Positions 42,101-52,763 of a stretch of 64,000 nucleotides of DNA are shown piece by piece. Position 1 is the first letter of the stretch, and the number at the start of each line of letters is the position of its first letter. The notes beneath the pieces were generated by a model that did no database searches, had not been told where the DNA came from, and saw nothing but the letters and a program-made list of their open reading frames with translations. Both the position numbers and the translations under genes were made by a program. The DNA is from Cladocopium goreaui. Its lineage: Eukaryota > Sar > Dinophyceae > Suessiales > Symbiodiniaceae. The stretch lies in assembly GCA_947184155.2 (NCBI GenBank), contig CAMXCT020003791.1, forward strand, positions 485,162-549,161, given 5' to 3'.

Positions 42101-45100
42101 ACCAAAAAAACACCGGAGAAACAAAGATGATTGCAGTCAAAAGACCTGTGAACTTGTATGAAAGCAGTGTGACAAGCTTTGGCTCTGTGGCTATGGTTGT
42201 GGCATGGTTGTGGCATGGTTGTGGCTGTGGTTGTCGCTGCCAGAGTTGATTGTTACTGTTGCCGTTGCCGCTGCTGCTGCCGCTGCTGTTGCTGTCGCTG
42301 CTGTTCCAGTCGTTGCATGTTCAAAACATGTTGGGATTTGTTGTGCCAGTTTTTATTGTATCATGTTGTATCATCTTACTGCAGCGATTCCCTTTGAGAA
42401 TCCTGGTGTAAAGATTGGCTGGATTCCATTGGAATTCCACTGGCAGTGAGGCACGACTGGTGTTTCTGGACTCTTTTTGTTTGTTTTCTAGGGACATGCA
42501 TCTGCCAGTCGAGGCAAAGCCATTTTTGGAAGAATTACTTCCGTGCAAATTTGCTGTAACTAACTTGTTGATTACTTTTGTATGCTTTTGTGCCTAACTT
42601 GTTATTCTTTTCGGCCGCAAGGAGAAAGTGCGTGAATATCGCCTAGCTGATCGTCGAGCGAATGCAGCAGCGACAGAGATAGGGCGGACCATCAGTCCCC
42701 GCGTTTGGACAAAGCCTACGCGTGTGGCAGTTGCAAATGCAGGTAACGCTGCGAACACGGGCAACGCAGCACCCACAACTGCACCGAACCCTAAAGTGGC
42801 TGATGCACGGCAAACTACACCTGCGAAGCAGCGGCCCGTGCCTGCTCGGATGGTCGAAAATCAGCAGACCAGTCTGCAGACATCTCCAGGAAAGATGCTG
42901 AAAGACAAGAATCTCTTGGAGATCCTTCCAGTGAGGGCACCCTTCCTTGACCGCACCAACAATGAGCCAGAGAAGGATTCACAGCAGCCATCTGCTGATG
43001 TGAGTCACATGAGCCCCACGAAAATCATCACTCCCAGAGACGGGCTGCTTACTCCAGATCGGTGGGCAATCAACCGAAGCCCGTTGGCAGATCGCATGGA
43101 GGTGCCCTCCTCATTTATTATGCACAGCAAAGAGGACTTGCAAACATTCTTCATTTTCTTTATTTGTTCTTTCTGATTAAAAGGTTTATGCTTTGCATGT
43201 GCTTGAACTTCTAGGATCTGACATGGATGCGTGTACCGTGTACGCAAAGGTCCGGCTGGGCAACGCAGACATAAAAATGCGCAGTCCTTCACGGACCTTT
43301 CTGTACAACGGGACTCAGGTGCTTCTCTTTCATGCTTCTGGCAAGCATGCTTTGAGCAAAGCTCAAAGTACAGGTAGTGAAGGTAAAGCGTTGGCCAGAC
43401 TTTTTGCATGAAGTTTGTTGCTTCCATTGGACTTAGTGCCTTGTTGAAGTGGGTACTCTTATATAGTTTGTTTTGTCCCTAAATCGAGTTTCAGTGCGCT
43501 GCAATTGACACCTCCTTGCCGGAAGACCCAGAAAGCATATTGACAGGTCAGGACCGTGCTGAAAAGGGTGCCCACAGATTTCAAGGTTCGCTTGCAAAGG
43601 AAGCAGGACACGCGGGATCAAAATAGTCGGTTGGAAGGACTAAGATCTTTTGCTAGATGGATGATGTTAGATCATGTTAGATCATGTTAGATCATGTTAG
43701 ATCATGTTAGATCATGTTAGATCATGTTAAATGACGTTAGATGATAGTTCATAGATGTTCATAGCATTTCTCATCTGTGGTTGTTGTGAAATATCCTGAA
43801 TCCTACCGTATTTGCTGCAAGGAGTTTGGCTCCACATTCGCAACGGGTGGGAAGCACGTCACCTTCGCTGAAGAGGCAACGGAACAACAAAGCCGAACAA
43901 ACTGTGCCAGACATTGCCGGATGCGCGAATGCCTTTTGCCAGGAGAAGACTGCATGTTCACCCCCAAGGTGTGGTGATAGATCGATGATGATCGATGAAT
44001 CTTTGTTTCACTGACAATTCACTTGATTCTGAACCCAGTACACCTTAACAGCGGTTCTGATCTTATTAATGTTTGCTACCATGTGCGACCCATAGCTCAA
44101 CCAATGCTGGCTTTTGGTAGGTGGTACTTGGATATGCTGGAGTACGAGCAAGCATGCAAGCTGGCAGAGGCAAGAGCTTGACAGATCAAAAGAGAATCGG
44201 TGAAAAATCAGCCACGGCGTAGGCATGTCTTCCAGTGCATAGCCCCACATGTTTAAACAGAGGTCATTCTGTGTCTTTGATTGCAGGAGCCCAAAGCTCG
44301 TGGACGTTCTTTGACGCCTCCAATGCGACGCCGCCCAGAGGCTTCGTGTGTGACATGAAACCTTTCAGCATTTGATGGGGATAAGGTGGGAATAGGTGGG
44401 ATATGTCACCTGTGGCGCTCTGTTTGCACAGGCTGCGCGCGAGGCACGAGAGACACCCCGAGAGGCGGGAAGATTTGGTGTGGCCTGGACCCGAATTTTG
44501 AGTGGTGAGATATGTGAGATCTATGAGTCGTTGATGAATCAATTTCCAGATGAGTTTCCAACAATTTCCACTTGATTTTTAACCAACACTGCTTTGATTT
44601 TGGTACTGATCCAATGCACCCACTGCTGATTCAAGCTGATGTGCAGGAAACAGGTTCTTTACCTCGCTGGCGGTAGCAGGAACAGGCACGGTGTTCACTG
44701 TGCACTCCACTGAAAGCACACAGTTGTGGCATGGCTATGCCGAATATCAATATTTGTGTATACTATATTTATATTGTATATAATTATACAATATCACAGA
44801 TATTATAATCTCTCAACATATTTCTCAATGTCTCGCATTCCAGTCGGGTTTCACTGACAAAGCCGTTTGTCTCATTGAATATGCCCAGTGCACGTCCACT
44901 CCTTTGCCTTGTTTGCCATCCTGCAAGGCTGTGCTGAGCTTCAATGCTAAATGAGTGCAAGGATTGCTTTAATCATCATCAAAATTGATGACCCAATTGG
45001 AAAAATCCATAAAAGTCCAAATTCAGTGATGCGCTGCCTCTAGACTCTCTAGACTTCGTGGCAAGCCACTTTGTGGCCAGTCCTTGACAAGGAAGCTTTT

Positions 45101-45182
45101 CTTCACACCTGAAGGACAGGTTTGCCACTCACGGAGATATGGCAACGCGCCCACACTGGTGTCTGATGAATTTGCAGCGTAA
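36190..45182 (+). CDS. Large multi-exon coiled-coil protein
   Basis: Exon candidates in order: about 36192-36250 (LSAIPSVEPRARDMEAM), 36542-36618 (VNLDGVIKQARNTQHKASHV), 36735-36790 (TIVELAGAASESSQGC), about 37165-37245 (MQVAEEQPTNSELDPRSDEA), 37453-37540 (QVRKELERKLQQEEKEKEQL then EAQGQRTQDM), 37661-37712 (FLSEQAKLKELQQAMTER), the duplicated block at 38640-39628 and 41112-41991, 41930-42086 (QSEQKQQASQLNEQLRERQR then ELIKEQELRSKAEETTESQA), 42622 to about 43134, 43184-43318, 43495-43546 and further short exons to a terminal one at about 45051-45182 (LRGKPLCGQSLTRKLFFTPE then GQVCHSRRYGNAPTLVSDEF, TAA at 45180). Glu/Gln/Lys/Arg-rich heptads dominate 37.4-42.1 kb: a long coiled-coil rod followed by a disordered Pro/Thr-rich linker. 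It is probably a cytoskeletal or scaffold protein. Treating it all as one gene is inference. Confidence 0.5.
36305..36400. repeat. AT microsatellite with 30-bp period
   Basis: (TA)n runs separated by TTATATCATACA form two to three larger units, in an intron of the coiled-coil gene. Confidence 0.85.
38640..39628. repeat. Exon-block duplication, copy 1
   Basis: This segment is nearly identical to 41112-41991. It carries coiled-coil exons: about 38718-38822 (AHSLACASRVRAVDCGAERL then RQELRRGQVRLEG), about 38970-39025 (FRQEQEDRGRIQQEANLQ), about 39190-39276 (RQLQQQPVPQNPVTKAETNP), about 39370-39428 (LDQAKRELAESQKASLTESL) and about 39556-39628 (QSEQKQQASQLNEQLRERQR). The similarity stops inside the last exon at CGTCAACGGGAG, where this copy turns into unrelated T-rich DNA, so its last exon is truncated. 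Confidence 0.9.
39629..41111. other. Spacer between duplicated exon blocks
   Basis: Non-coding and AT-rich, with long T-runs at 39690-39760, a TA-rich stretch at 39900-39960 and no convincing exon. Neither terminal repeats nor a clear target-site duplication is visible at its ends, so it is not shown to be a mobile element. Confidence 0.55.
41112..41991. repeat. Exon-block duplication, copy 2
   Basis: Compared with copy 1 it lacks about 95-100 bp after GGCTTCGGCAGGAAC (41241-41255), which removes the end of the first exon and its GTAACG donor. Its last exon is intact and continues as ELIKEQELRSKAEETTESQA to about 42086. The rest differs by scattered substitutions. Confidence 0.9.
42622..43318 (+). 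CDS. Linker exon and possible C2-like exon
   Basis: Two adjoining exons of the coiled-coil gene. The first starts at 42622 after GCCGCAAG and reads EKVREYRLADRRANAAATEI, then a Pro/Thr/Gln-rich linker with SPRVWTKPTR, TPAKQRPVPAR, SPTKIITPRDGLLTPDRW and SPLADRME; repeated S/T-P sites suggest proline-directed phosphorylation. The second (43184-43318, phase 0, GTGCTT donor) reads VYALHVLELLGSDMDACTVY then AKVRLGNADIKMRSPSR, resembling the first strands of a C2-type beta sandwich; this is a weak fold guess. The intron between them is either 83 bp with a GT donor (43101-43183) or 49 bp with a GA donor (43135-43183); both keep phase 0. Confidence 0.55.
43663..43740. repeat. 10-bp repeat (ATCATGTTAG)
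   Basis: About seven copies of ATCATGTTAG in an intron. Confidence 0.85.
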
Positions 45183-45643
45183 TTCAGAGCGTCAAAAGAA
45201 TTCAGCTTCCAAGCCAGATCAAGCTATTTCAATCTATTTCACATATCATTCACAGGCCAAGGCAGCATGCATGCACTGCATAGACGCTACGTAGACTTTC
45301 TCGCTTTTCTTCCATTCAGAGTTCATTTTCCCAACTTTGCACCATACGCTTCCTGTGCCCTGTGATCTCCAAGGTCGATGTGGCTGGAGAGCGTCAAAAA
45401 GGACCTTCTGTCGCCTTACCTATACAGAGGTCAAGTGGTGCAAAAATGCTCGGATCTTAGCTTCAAGAGCAGTGAATCAATACAATTTTGCAATGCAAAA
45501 GCAATGCAAAAGAAATGCACACCTGCCAAAGGGCACCTCAATGCACTGTATGCGATGCCGCCCGGAGTTTGTCTTGTTTCTAAGCTGTTGGCGTTCTGTA
45601 TATATCTTTGAAAGCTGCGTAGAGATTGCCTGATTCCTGCTGC

Positions 45644-48600
45644 ATGGAACGAAGCCAGGCAACTTACAATGACGTAAAGCGTCTCCAGCATGCGATGGGA
45701 AAAGTGAGGTCCAAGGTGGTCATTCAGAAGGACTTCCAGAACATTCCAGAACATAGATGGGAATGGCGGAGGTGGGATGCCAAGTCTTCAGAGTCGGTAA
45801 GCACGTTGATTGAATCCTTTGCACCAAAGTGAAGGATTGATCCTCTTTGAGTTCTGCAAATTCTGCAAGTATTTCGCCACAAAATCATGTGTGGAGCTCA
45901 GATGTGCCCAAGAATCCAAGCTGACTCCGCCGAACCTGGTATGCAAGAACCTATTGGTACGACTGCTGTGTTGCGATTGCTTCCTGTTGAGGTCTGGAAT
46001 GCCTTTTAGAAGCGACATTTTGACTCCTACCATTCTGACTTCTGAAAGAAGTCTTGAATTCATGCAGTTTTGGCAAAGTCTTGCCTTTGGCAGTCTTCTA
46101 AATTGTTTTCAGAACCTGACCTATGGATTTGATGGAGAAGCAGACCAAACAATCTGTAAAAACTACTCGAAAACAATATAATATGACTGGTTGAATTGCT
46201 TCTCCAGGCTGGGGTTTCAGCGTGACTGAATTCACACTCGCAGAATTACTGCAGCGTCCAACCTACCGTGCCTTCAAAGATGGTACCTTTTGTGGGCCTG
46301 CTTTAGGAGCGCGCTTGAAGAGACCCGCGGTGAGGCATTTTGGAAGAACCTTCAGAAATCAGCGATCAAAGATCAGCAGCGTGCTGCAGAGTCGAAGCAT
46401 TTGAAGAGTTTTTACATATTTTTACGGTATGTTTGCAGTATCTTTGCAGTATCTTTGCAGTATCTTGAGTGTCAGGACTTGGACAATCCCAATCTGGATG
46501 TCAATGGAGATGATGAGACACAGGCTAGGGGTCTCTCTCAGAAAGACTTTGTTTGAGCGAGATATTTGCCAGGTGATTTTGGATTTTACAGAAGATGAGG
46601 ACAACAAATCTCTCAAGAAACTGCTGCTTTGCGGTCTGTTCCTTCAGTTCTTACCTGATAGGCACGAGGACTTTTGTGATCTTGTGAGTGTCTCATCCGT
46701 AGGACCTAAAACTCATGGCGGTCGCAAGAGACATTGTGAACAAGGCGCTGCACCAAAATCAATTCAGCGTGTCCAGCCCATTGGTGGAGATGTAGATTCA
46801 TAGTGCCACCAGTCTCCATAAAAGGAATGAATGATCCAAGAGGAACAGAGTCGTTTCCATTCGTTTCTTCCAATGCCTTGAAACAAGTGCACCACATTGT
46901 TCTCAATTCATTTCGAAGCAATCCAAAGCACAAGTCTCCCTGAAGGTGCAGAAGATGCGAAAGGACAGACGACTTCCAGATTGCTCTCAAGAAAGCGAGT
47001 TACGCTATCATTCTGTCAATTTCTGTCACTCCCATCATTGACGTCATGGAGCTTCTGGTGCCGAGATAAAATGAGGAAGAGTCGTTTGATGTCGTTTGCT
47101 TTGCCATGCTGGACAGGACACGAAATTGATGCAGGATGATCCTGTTGACATGTGGGCAGAGGTACAAAACCCTGCGGGTTGTTAGATGGTGGCAGACAGG
47201 TGTTGAGTGACACGGATTGGAAAACAGGTGTTGAATTGGTTGAATATGAGAGATTCACGTTTGGAAACTGTGGATAGGTCAGACCTGGCAAGAAGAGCAA
47301 AGGCCTTGTCCGAAAGTCCATGACAGCCAAGCGGGATTACATCATCAAACTCCTCAGAAGGTGCACAGTCACACTGAGTCACAGCGGCATTTGCACAGCT
47401 TGAGACAATTCTTCAGCTTTTCCGGTTTTTCGATTTCAAGATATTGTCTGCGCACAGTGCACACAGCAGTATTCTTGCTGCTTTCAGGGGGCTTTGGGAT
47501 TCTAGCACGCGTCAAGGACACGAGGCCGGCATTTGTGATATCAGTGATCAGCCAGTTGTTCCCATCCCACGTCTCTAGATTCCAGTTCCTTCTAGGAACC
47601 GGCCAACGTAACGCAAGAACAATGAGAATGATGACAAATGATGAGTGGCGAGTGGCGAGTGATGAGTAACGAGTGACGCAAGATGAGTGATGAGTGATGA
47701 GTGATGAGTGATGAGTGATGATTGACGATTGATGATGATTGATGATGATTGATGATGATGATGATGATGATGATGGGCGACATGGATTGTAAATAAAGGC
47801 ACGATATTGTTTCCTCTTTCTTTCGCAGATGTCAAAGGTCATAGTTGCATCTGGAGTCTAGATAGAAGATATTGAGGTGCTCGTCAACGAAGAGAGCTTT
47901 GTGATCCAAGACGACGATGAATTGGTGGTGTCGATCACCGCAACAGTCCCAAGCGGTTGACCTTTCCTTCAGAAGTGACATCACTAAGCATGCTGGAGTA
48001 ACGCGGACCGATTACTTTTTTTAGTGACATCTGAAGGCTTCATTCCGGCAAGGTAACCGAGTTCATCCGACTTCCCACCAATTCCCTTGCGAGGTCCGTG
48101 GTCCTTTCTTCAATCCTTCGGCAATGAAGGCAGGTCTTTTGGAGAATTTTTGGAGACTTCATCAACTTCATCCTTTCTGGAATCGTTTGATCCGACATGT
48201 CGGGTAACTATTGAGTAATGACTTAATGACTTGATATGTTCTTCTATTGCAAGGAAGAAGAAGATCCCAAAATGAATCAAAATGATCACTTTCGATTTTG
48301 GGGTTTACGACGTTGATATGACGTTGATGTAGTTTAGCTGACTTGGAGAGTCTATTGAGATAGGAATATTGAGACAATGAGACTGTGAATAAACATTGAG
48401 CGGCAGTGGTATCCTTGGACGTCCAACTGGGCTGTGGAGTTGGCTTTTCTTTGTGGTTTTGTGATGTTTTGTGTGGCTTTTTGTGTGGTTTGCCTTCAGG
48501 AGCTTACGAAAAATGATCCCGCTGCTGAAGCTGCTTGCCGAGGGTTGGGTTCCTGGAGCGCGAACGCCAACGGCGGACCCCATTTGAATCCTGCGCACGT

Positions 48601-49440
48601 CATTTGCTCTGAACGATATACTCGACATGTGCTTTTACATGCTTTAACGTCAACATGAAAACATTGAAAACGTGAAAAATTGGGAGAGTATTCGGAGAGT
48701 ATGGAGAATCTGAGGCTTCTGTTTGAACCTCCTGGCAGCTTGCACCCAAGCTGAGGTATTTGCAGACCTTCGACCTGGAGGGTCTAAGCCAGTTCTGCAA
48801 AAAGAACACAGCAAAGGCCAGGCAGACGTGGGCCATGAGGAAACCACAGAGGAAACCACAGAGGAAAGCACAGAGGAAACCACAGAAAACAGTTATAGCC
48901 AGACAGAAAAAACCTTGACGACACATGGCCATGTACTGAATAAATGCAGAGATAGCTGCAAGATGCTGCAAAGACATGATCAGGAACCATGCAGCTATAT
49001 CAATATCCATTGGTTTGGCTGCAAGTCAACGCGGCTACTTGTACCTGAAAAGAACGAAGTTGAATTCTCCAACGCATTGCAGGTGACTTTCGATGGCAAG
49101 ACCTTTGAGATGAAACATGATAAACATTTCGTCATCGGTAGCTCACTCAGACCCGGGGATCAATTCCTTGGCGCCTTATCCCCGGTATCCATCAGTATCT
49201 CCCTATTTGTTTCGGCGTATTTCTTTCGGCGTGGGTATTTCCGTAGGGATCGACTTGAATTGCGTGGAAGCCGTTTCAGGTTGCCTCAATTGTTCATTGT
49301 GTAATTCTTCATCGCCGTTCATCATGGCTTGCACCGCTTTCACCGCTATCAGGTCCTTCCGAAGCGAGCTGGTTGAAGTGAGGGTCGGAGGCAGATGGAT
49401 TCTAAATGAAGCATGGCCTTCAAAGAGACTCACTGGTTGT
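45644..49440 (+). CDS. Multi-exon gene, helical protein of unknown family
   Basis: Several exons join in phase 0: 45644-45796 (ATG at 45644; MERSQATYNDVKRLQHAMGK, later NIPEHRWEWRRWDAKSSES; GTAAGC donor), 45852-45938 (FCKFCKYFATKSCVELRCAQ then ESKLTPPNL; GTATGC donor), 46573-46683 (VILDFTEDEDNKSLKKLLLC then GLFLQFLPDRHEDFCDL; GTGAGT donor), 46703-46783 (DLKLMAVARDIVNKALHQNQ then FSVSSPL; GTGGAG donor). Further candidates: 47110-47160 (GQDTKLMQDDPVDMWAE), 47285-47360 (KSKGLVRKSMTAKRDYIIKL), about 47878-47958 (EVLVNEESFVIQDDDELVVS), 48499-48600, 48739-49130 (with an ETTEE repeat, then LLVPEKNEVEFSNALQVTFD) and 49345-49437 (FRSELVEVRVGGRWILNEAW). The protein looks largely helical. No domain is recognised; it may be more than one gene. 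Confidence 0.5.
47636..47775. repeat. GATGAGT / GATGATT simple repeat
   Basis: TGATGAGTGATGAG units change into (TGATGAT)n and (GAT)n. The Ser/His-rich minus-strand frames over it are artefacts. Confidence 0.85.
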
Positions 49441-49587
49441 GTTGACCTGAGAGAAGAGAACATGAGACAACTTTTTTTTATACTTTTTTCCAAAGCCTTG
49501 CTGCCATTTGCTGCCTATCTAGATACTCTACTGAGACTCTACTGCTTCATTGAACAACAACAGACATGCCGGCTGGGCCTTCTCAAG

Positions 49588-49660
49588 CGAATGGCTATCA
49601 TGGCTATCATGGCTATCATGGCTATATATGGCTATCATGGCTATCGTGGCTATGACGTGA
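49588..49660. repeat. 9-bp repeat (ATGGCTATC)
   Basis: About seven copies of ATGGCTATC. It is the reverse complement of the unit at 1731-1770. Confidence 0.8.
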
Positions 49661-49829
49661 TGACTCCTGTCATCACGCAACACGTCGACTCGTCGACACG
49701 TTCGACGGCTCCGTGGAGCAGAGGTCAAGGCCTCTGGCTGTGTACAGCCGATTGTGGACAGACTGCCCATGAACGGGCGGTTTCGAGCCTAAAAATGAGT
49801 ACAACATGAATCAAAGTTACTAGTGAAGT

Positions 49830-50060
49830 ATCCCCTCAACTACTAGAGGGTCTAAGATGGTTTGCCTAGGGCTCCCAAGATGGAAGGTCTAAGATGGTCT
49901 GAAAATCATTGTAGACCTTTTGCCTCCTACCATGTTAGACCCTTACTATCATGAGGGAAATCCATTCTAGACCTTTTGGCTTTTGCATAGGGAACTTCAT
50001 CTTAAACCCTTTGCATCCTTGGAACCTTAATAAAGGTTGCCAAACGCATACCAAGCAACC
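49830..50060. repeat. Fragments of a GGTCTAAGATGG family
   Basis: GGTCTAAGATGG occurs twice, with inverted relatives such as TGTAGACC and TCTAGACC. The motif GGGTCTA(A/C)A(G/A)TGAAGTT at 52095 and 52268 is related. This looks like a degraded dispersed repeat on both sides of the hairpin cluster. Confidence 0.45.
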
Positions 50061-50298
50061 ACAACCAACATCAATCAACCACAACCAGTGGAGACATAAG
50101 GCGCAATCTTGTTGTCACAAGATGATGGTAAAATGGCGATGTTATTTTTTATGTAATGGATTGCAATGGTTCATAATGGTGCATAATTACACACATAAAC
50201 GAATAACATATTTGATGAATGCTTGCGAATCGCATAATAACATATTGGGAAATGATTCCAAATCAAGTACTCATTGGTATCAACACATATCATTGATA

Positions 50299-51620
50299 TC
50301 TTTGTTGATGGTGATGGTTTCTCTTCTGTGTAGTTGGGAATGATCCATCTTGATGGGTCTGAAATGATGTTCCCATAGCATTTGTGGTGAATATTTCTGG
50401 TTTCAGGATGTGGTAAACCATTTCAGACCCATGAAGATGAGGAAAAGATAATTTATCTGGCATATCTTCTGACATTCTATCTGGCATATCTTCTGGTTTT
50501 CTATCTGGCATATCTTCTGACATTCTATCTGGCATATCTTCTGACATTCTTTCTGATATGTTGATGGTGATGGTTTCTCTTCTGTATAGTTGGGAATGGT
50601 CCATCTTGATGGGTCTGAAATGATGTTCCCATAGCATTTGTGGTGAATATTTCTGGTTTCAGGATGTGGTAAACCATTTCAGACCCATGAAGATGAGGAA
50701 AAGATAAGAAAAACATATTGGGTCACATCACATAATTACACATCCAACCCCAAAATACCTGGAAGGTTGGAATGATTCCAAATCAAATACCCATTGGTAT
50801 TAACACATATCATTGATATCTTTGTTGATGGTGGTGGTTTCTCTTCTGTATAGTTGGGAATGGTCCATCTTGATGGGTCTGAAATGATGTTCCCATAGCA
50901 TTTGTGGTGAATATTTCTGGTTTCAGGATGTGGTAAACCTTTTCAGACCCATGAAGATGAGGAAAAGATAAGAAAAACATATTGGGTCACATCACATAAT
51001 TACACATCCAACCCCAAAATACCTGGAAGGTTGGAATGATTCCAAATCAAATACCCATTGGTATTAACACATATCATTGATATCTTTGTTGATGGTGATG
51101 GTTTCTCTTCTGTGTAGTTGGGAATGGTCCATCTTGATGGGTCTGAAATGATGTTCCCATAGCATTTGTGGTGAATGTTTCTGGTTTCAGAATGTGGTAA
51201 ACCATTTCAGACCCATGAAGATGAAAATATAATTTATCTGGCATATCTTCTGACATTCTATCTGGTATTCTATCTGCCAAATCTTCTAGCATTCTATCTG
51301 ACATTCTATCTGGCATATCTTCTGACATTCTATCTGGCATATCTTCTGGTATTCTATCTGGCATATCTTCTGACATTCTATCTGGCATATCTTCTGACAT
51401 TCTTTCTGATATGTTGATGGTGATGGTTTCTCTTCTGTATAGTTGGGAATGGTCCATCTTGATGGGTCTGAAATGATGTTCCCATAGCATTTGTGGTGAA
51501 TATTTCTGGTTTCAGGATGTGGTAAACCATTTCAGACCCATGAAGATGAGGAAAAGATAAGAAAAACATATTGGGTCACATCACATAATTACACATCCAA
51601 CCCCAAAATACCTCGAAGGT
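50299..51620. repeat. Five-copy repeat with internal inverted repeat and minisatellite
   Basis: A unit of about 145 bp (GTTGATGGTGATGGTTTCTC at its start) occurs at about 50302, 50559, 50824, 51088 and 51414. Each unit holds a 21-bp inverted repeat: CATCTTGATGGGTCTGAAAT on the left and CATTTCAGACCCATGAAGAT on the right, one mismatch, loop about 57 bp. After the first and fourth units a 24-bp minisatellite (TCTGGCATATCTTCTGACAT) is expanded. After the second, third and fifth there is instead a linker with ACATATTGGGTCACATCACA. The open frames are products of the repeat. Confidence 0.9.
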
Positions 51621-51667
51621 GGAAATAATTCTATCTGGCGGAAAAAATGCAAGGCGAGCATTTTGCA

Positions 51668-51799
51668 ATGGAAGCTGTCAGGATGCGTCGTGTTAATCAG
51701 AGCTTTTTCAAACTGCCCTCGGTGGAATGGTCGAATGGCAAGATTTGGATATTTGGGATTGGTTTATTCAAAGTTGTGGGTAGACACAGTTCAGGATAA
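51668..51799 (+). CDS. Short ORF or exon, 43 codons
   Basis: ATG at 51668 (just after TTTTGCA) opens MEAVRMRRVNQSFFKLPSVE then WSNGKIWIFGIGLFKVVGRH and ends TAA at 51797. The composition is natural and unlike the surrounding repeats. It could be a first exon, an internal exon of the preceding gene, or a small protein. No family is recognised. Confidence 0.35.
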   Translation: MEAVRMRRVNQSFFKLPSVEWSNGKIWIFGIGLFKVVGRHSSG

Positions 51800-52079
51800 C
51801 TCTGGGGTAAGTTGGTTTTACTCGAGTCGAGAAAAATCAGGTTTTTTAAACTTACCCCCTATGTTAGGAAATCTTAAGGCACCAGCGTGTGACAAATATT
51901 TATTCATGTTTATTGTATAACCCAAAAATTGTTAATTTGAATTCCATCTGCATGTAAAACAAATAGACTAATACTAAATCAATATAGTCTCGAAATAACC
52001 ACAATATAACCCTTAAATAAGAGAATATAGGAGATATGCTCCTGAGGGAAGGTACTTCAAGCTTTGATGTTAAGCTTAC

Positions 52080-52300
52080 TGCCGGAGATGCCGGGCCCAG
52101 GGGTCTAAAGTGAAGTTACCTCTCTGAGCCTTCCAGTATCATAGCTGTGTTATGTGCAAGTTCCCGGACCCCTAGGTAAGGTCTAGCATGGTTCCGTTAT
52201 GTTTCTGGAATCACCTAGGTATTTATCATTCCAGACCCCACTTTAGACCCTAGATCCAGGGTCTACAATGAAGTTTCCTAGGGTCTGGGGATAGTAGTTG
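52080..52300. repeat. Degenerate direct and inverted repeats
   Basis: GGGTCTAAAGTGAAGTTACC (52095) and GGGTCTACAATGAAGTTTCC (52268) are direct copies. CCCACTTTAGACCCT (52235) is inverted relative to them. The layout resembles the remains of a small non-autonomous element, but no target duplication is seen. Confidence 0.5.
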
Positions 52301-52382
52301 AGAGGATAGTGAAGTTATATAAGTTATTGAATCATGTTTGTCATAGTTGTGTGGCCATCCTGACCGGTTTATTGCCTTGCAG

Positions 52383-52436
52383 AATCAGCAAGCCAAGGGA
52401 CTTGTCCAGATTTGCAGTGTGGGGTTCCAGATTTAG
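52383..52436 (+). CDS. Possible short terminal exon
   Basis: After a TTGCAG acceptor the frame NQQAKGLVQICSVGFQI ends at TAG 52434-52436. It may be the last exon of the gene upstream. The following 52437-52763 shows no other gene, only intergenic DNA before the next start codon. Confidence 0.3.
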   Translation, partial: NQQAKGLVQICSVGFQI

Positions 52437-52763
52437 GTGGAGGGATTCTGCAGCCTTTGCTCAGAAGCGGAGCAAGTGCATGGCAGTATAATAGTATAAT
52501 CAAATAAAGTGCATAAATGGACAATGTCAATGTCATGCAAGCATTTTTTGCCTGAGGTTGTTAACAAGAGTCAAGAGGAATTAACAACATTTGGAAGTAT
52601 GCAGATCGCAGACCACACGAACAGAAAATGCGGCACTTCCGGCAAATCGAATGCCAAATACAAGTTTCATGATGTTTGAAGGTGTTTCATCGAGTTTTAG
52701 CATGCTTCTCTTTTTTTGCATGTCTTTGACGTTGACTGCGAAGAATTTTCCCAACCATGCCCC

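Noticed and set aside
50290-51569. CRISPR-like array
   Set aside because: Units are about 145 bp at uneven 256-326 bp spacing, with repeated, not unique, linkers, and the host is eukaryotic.
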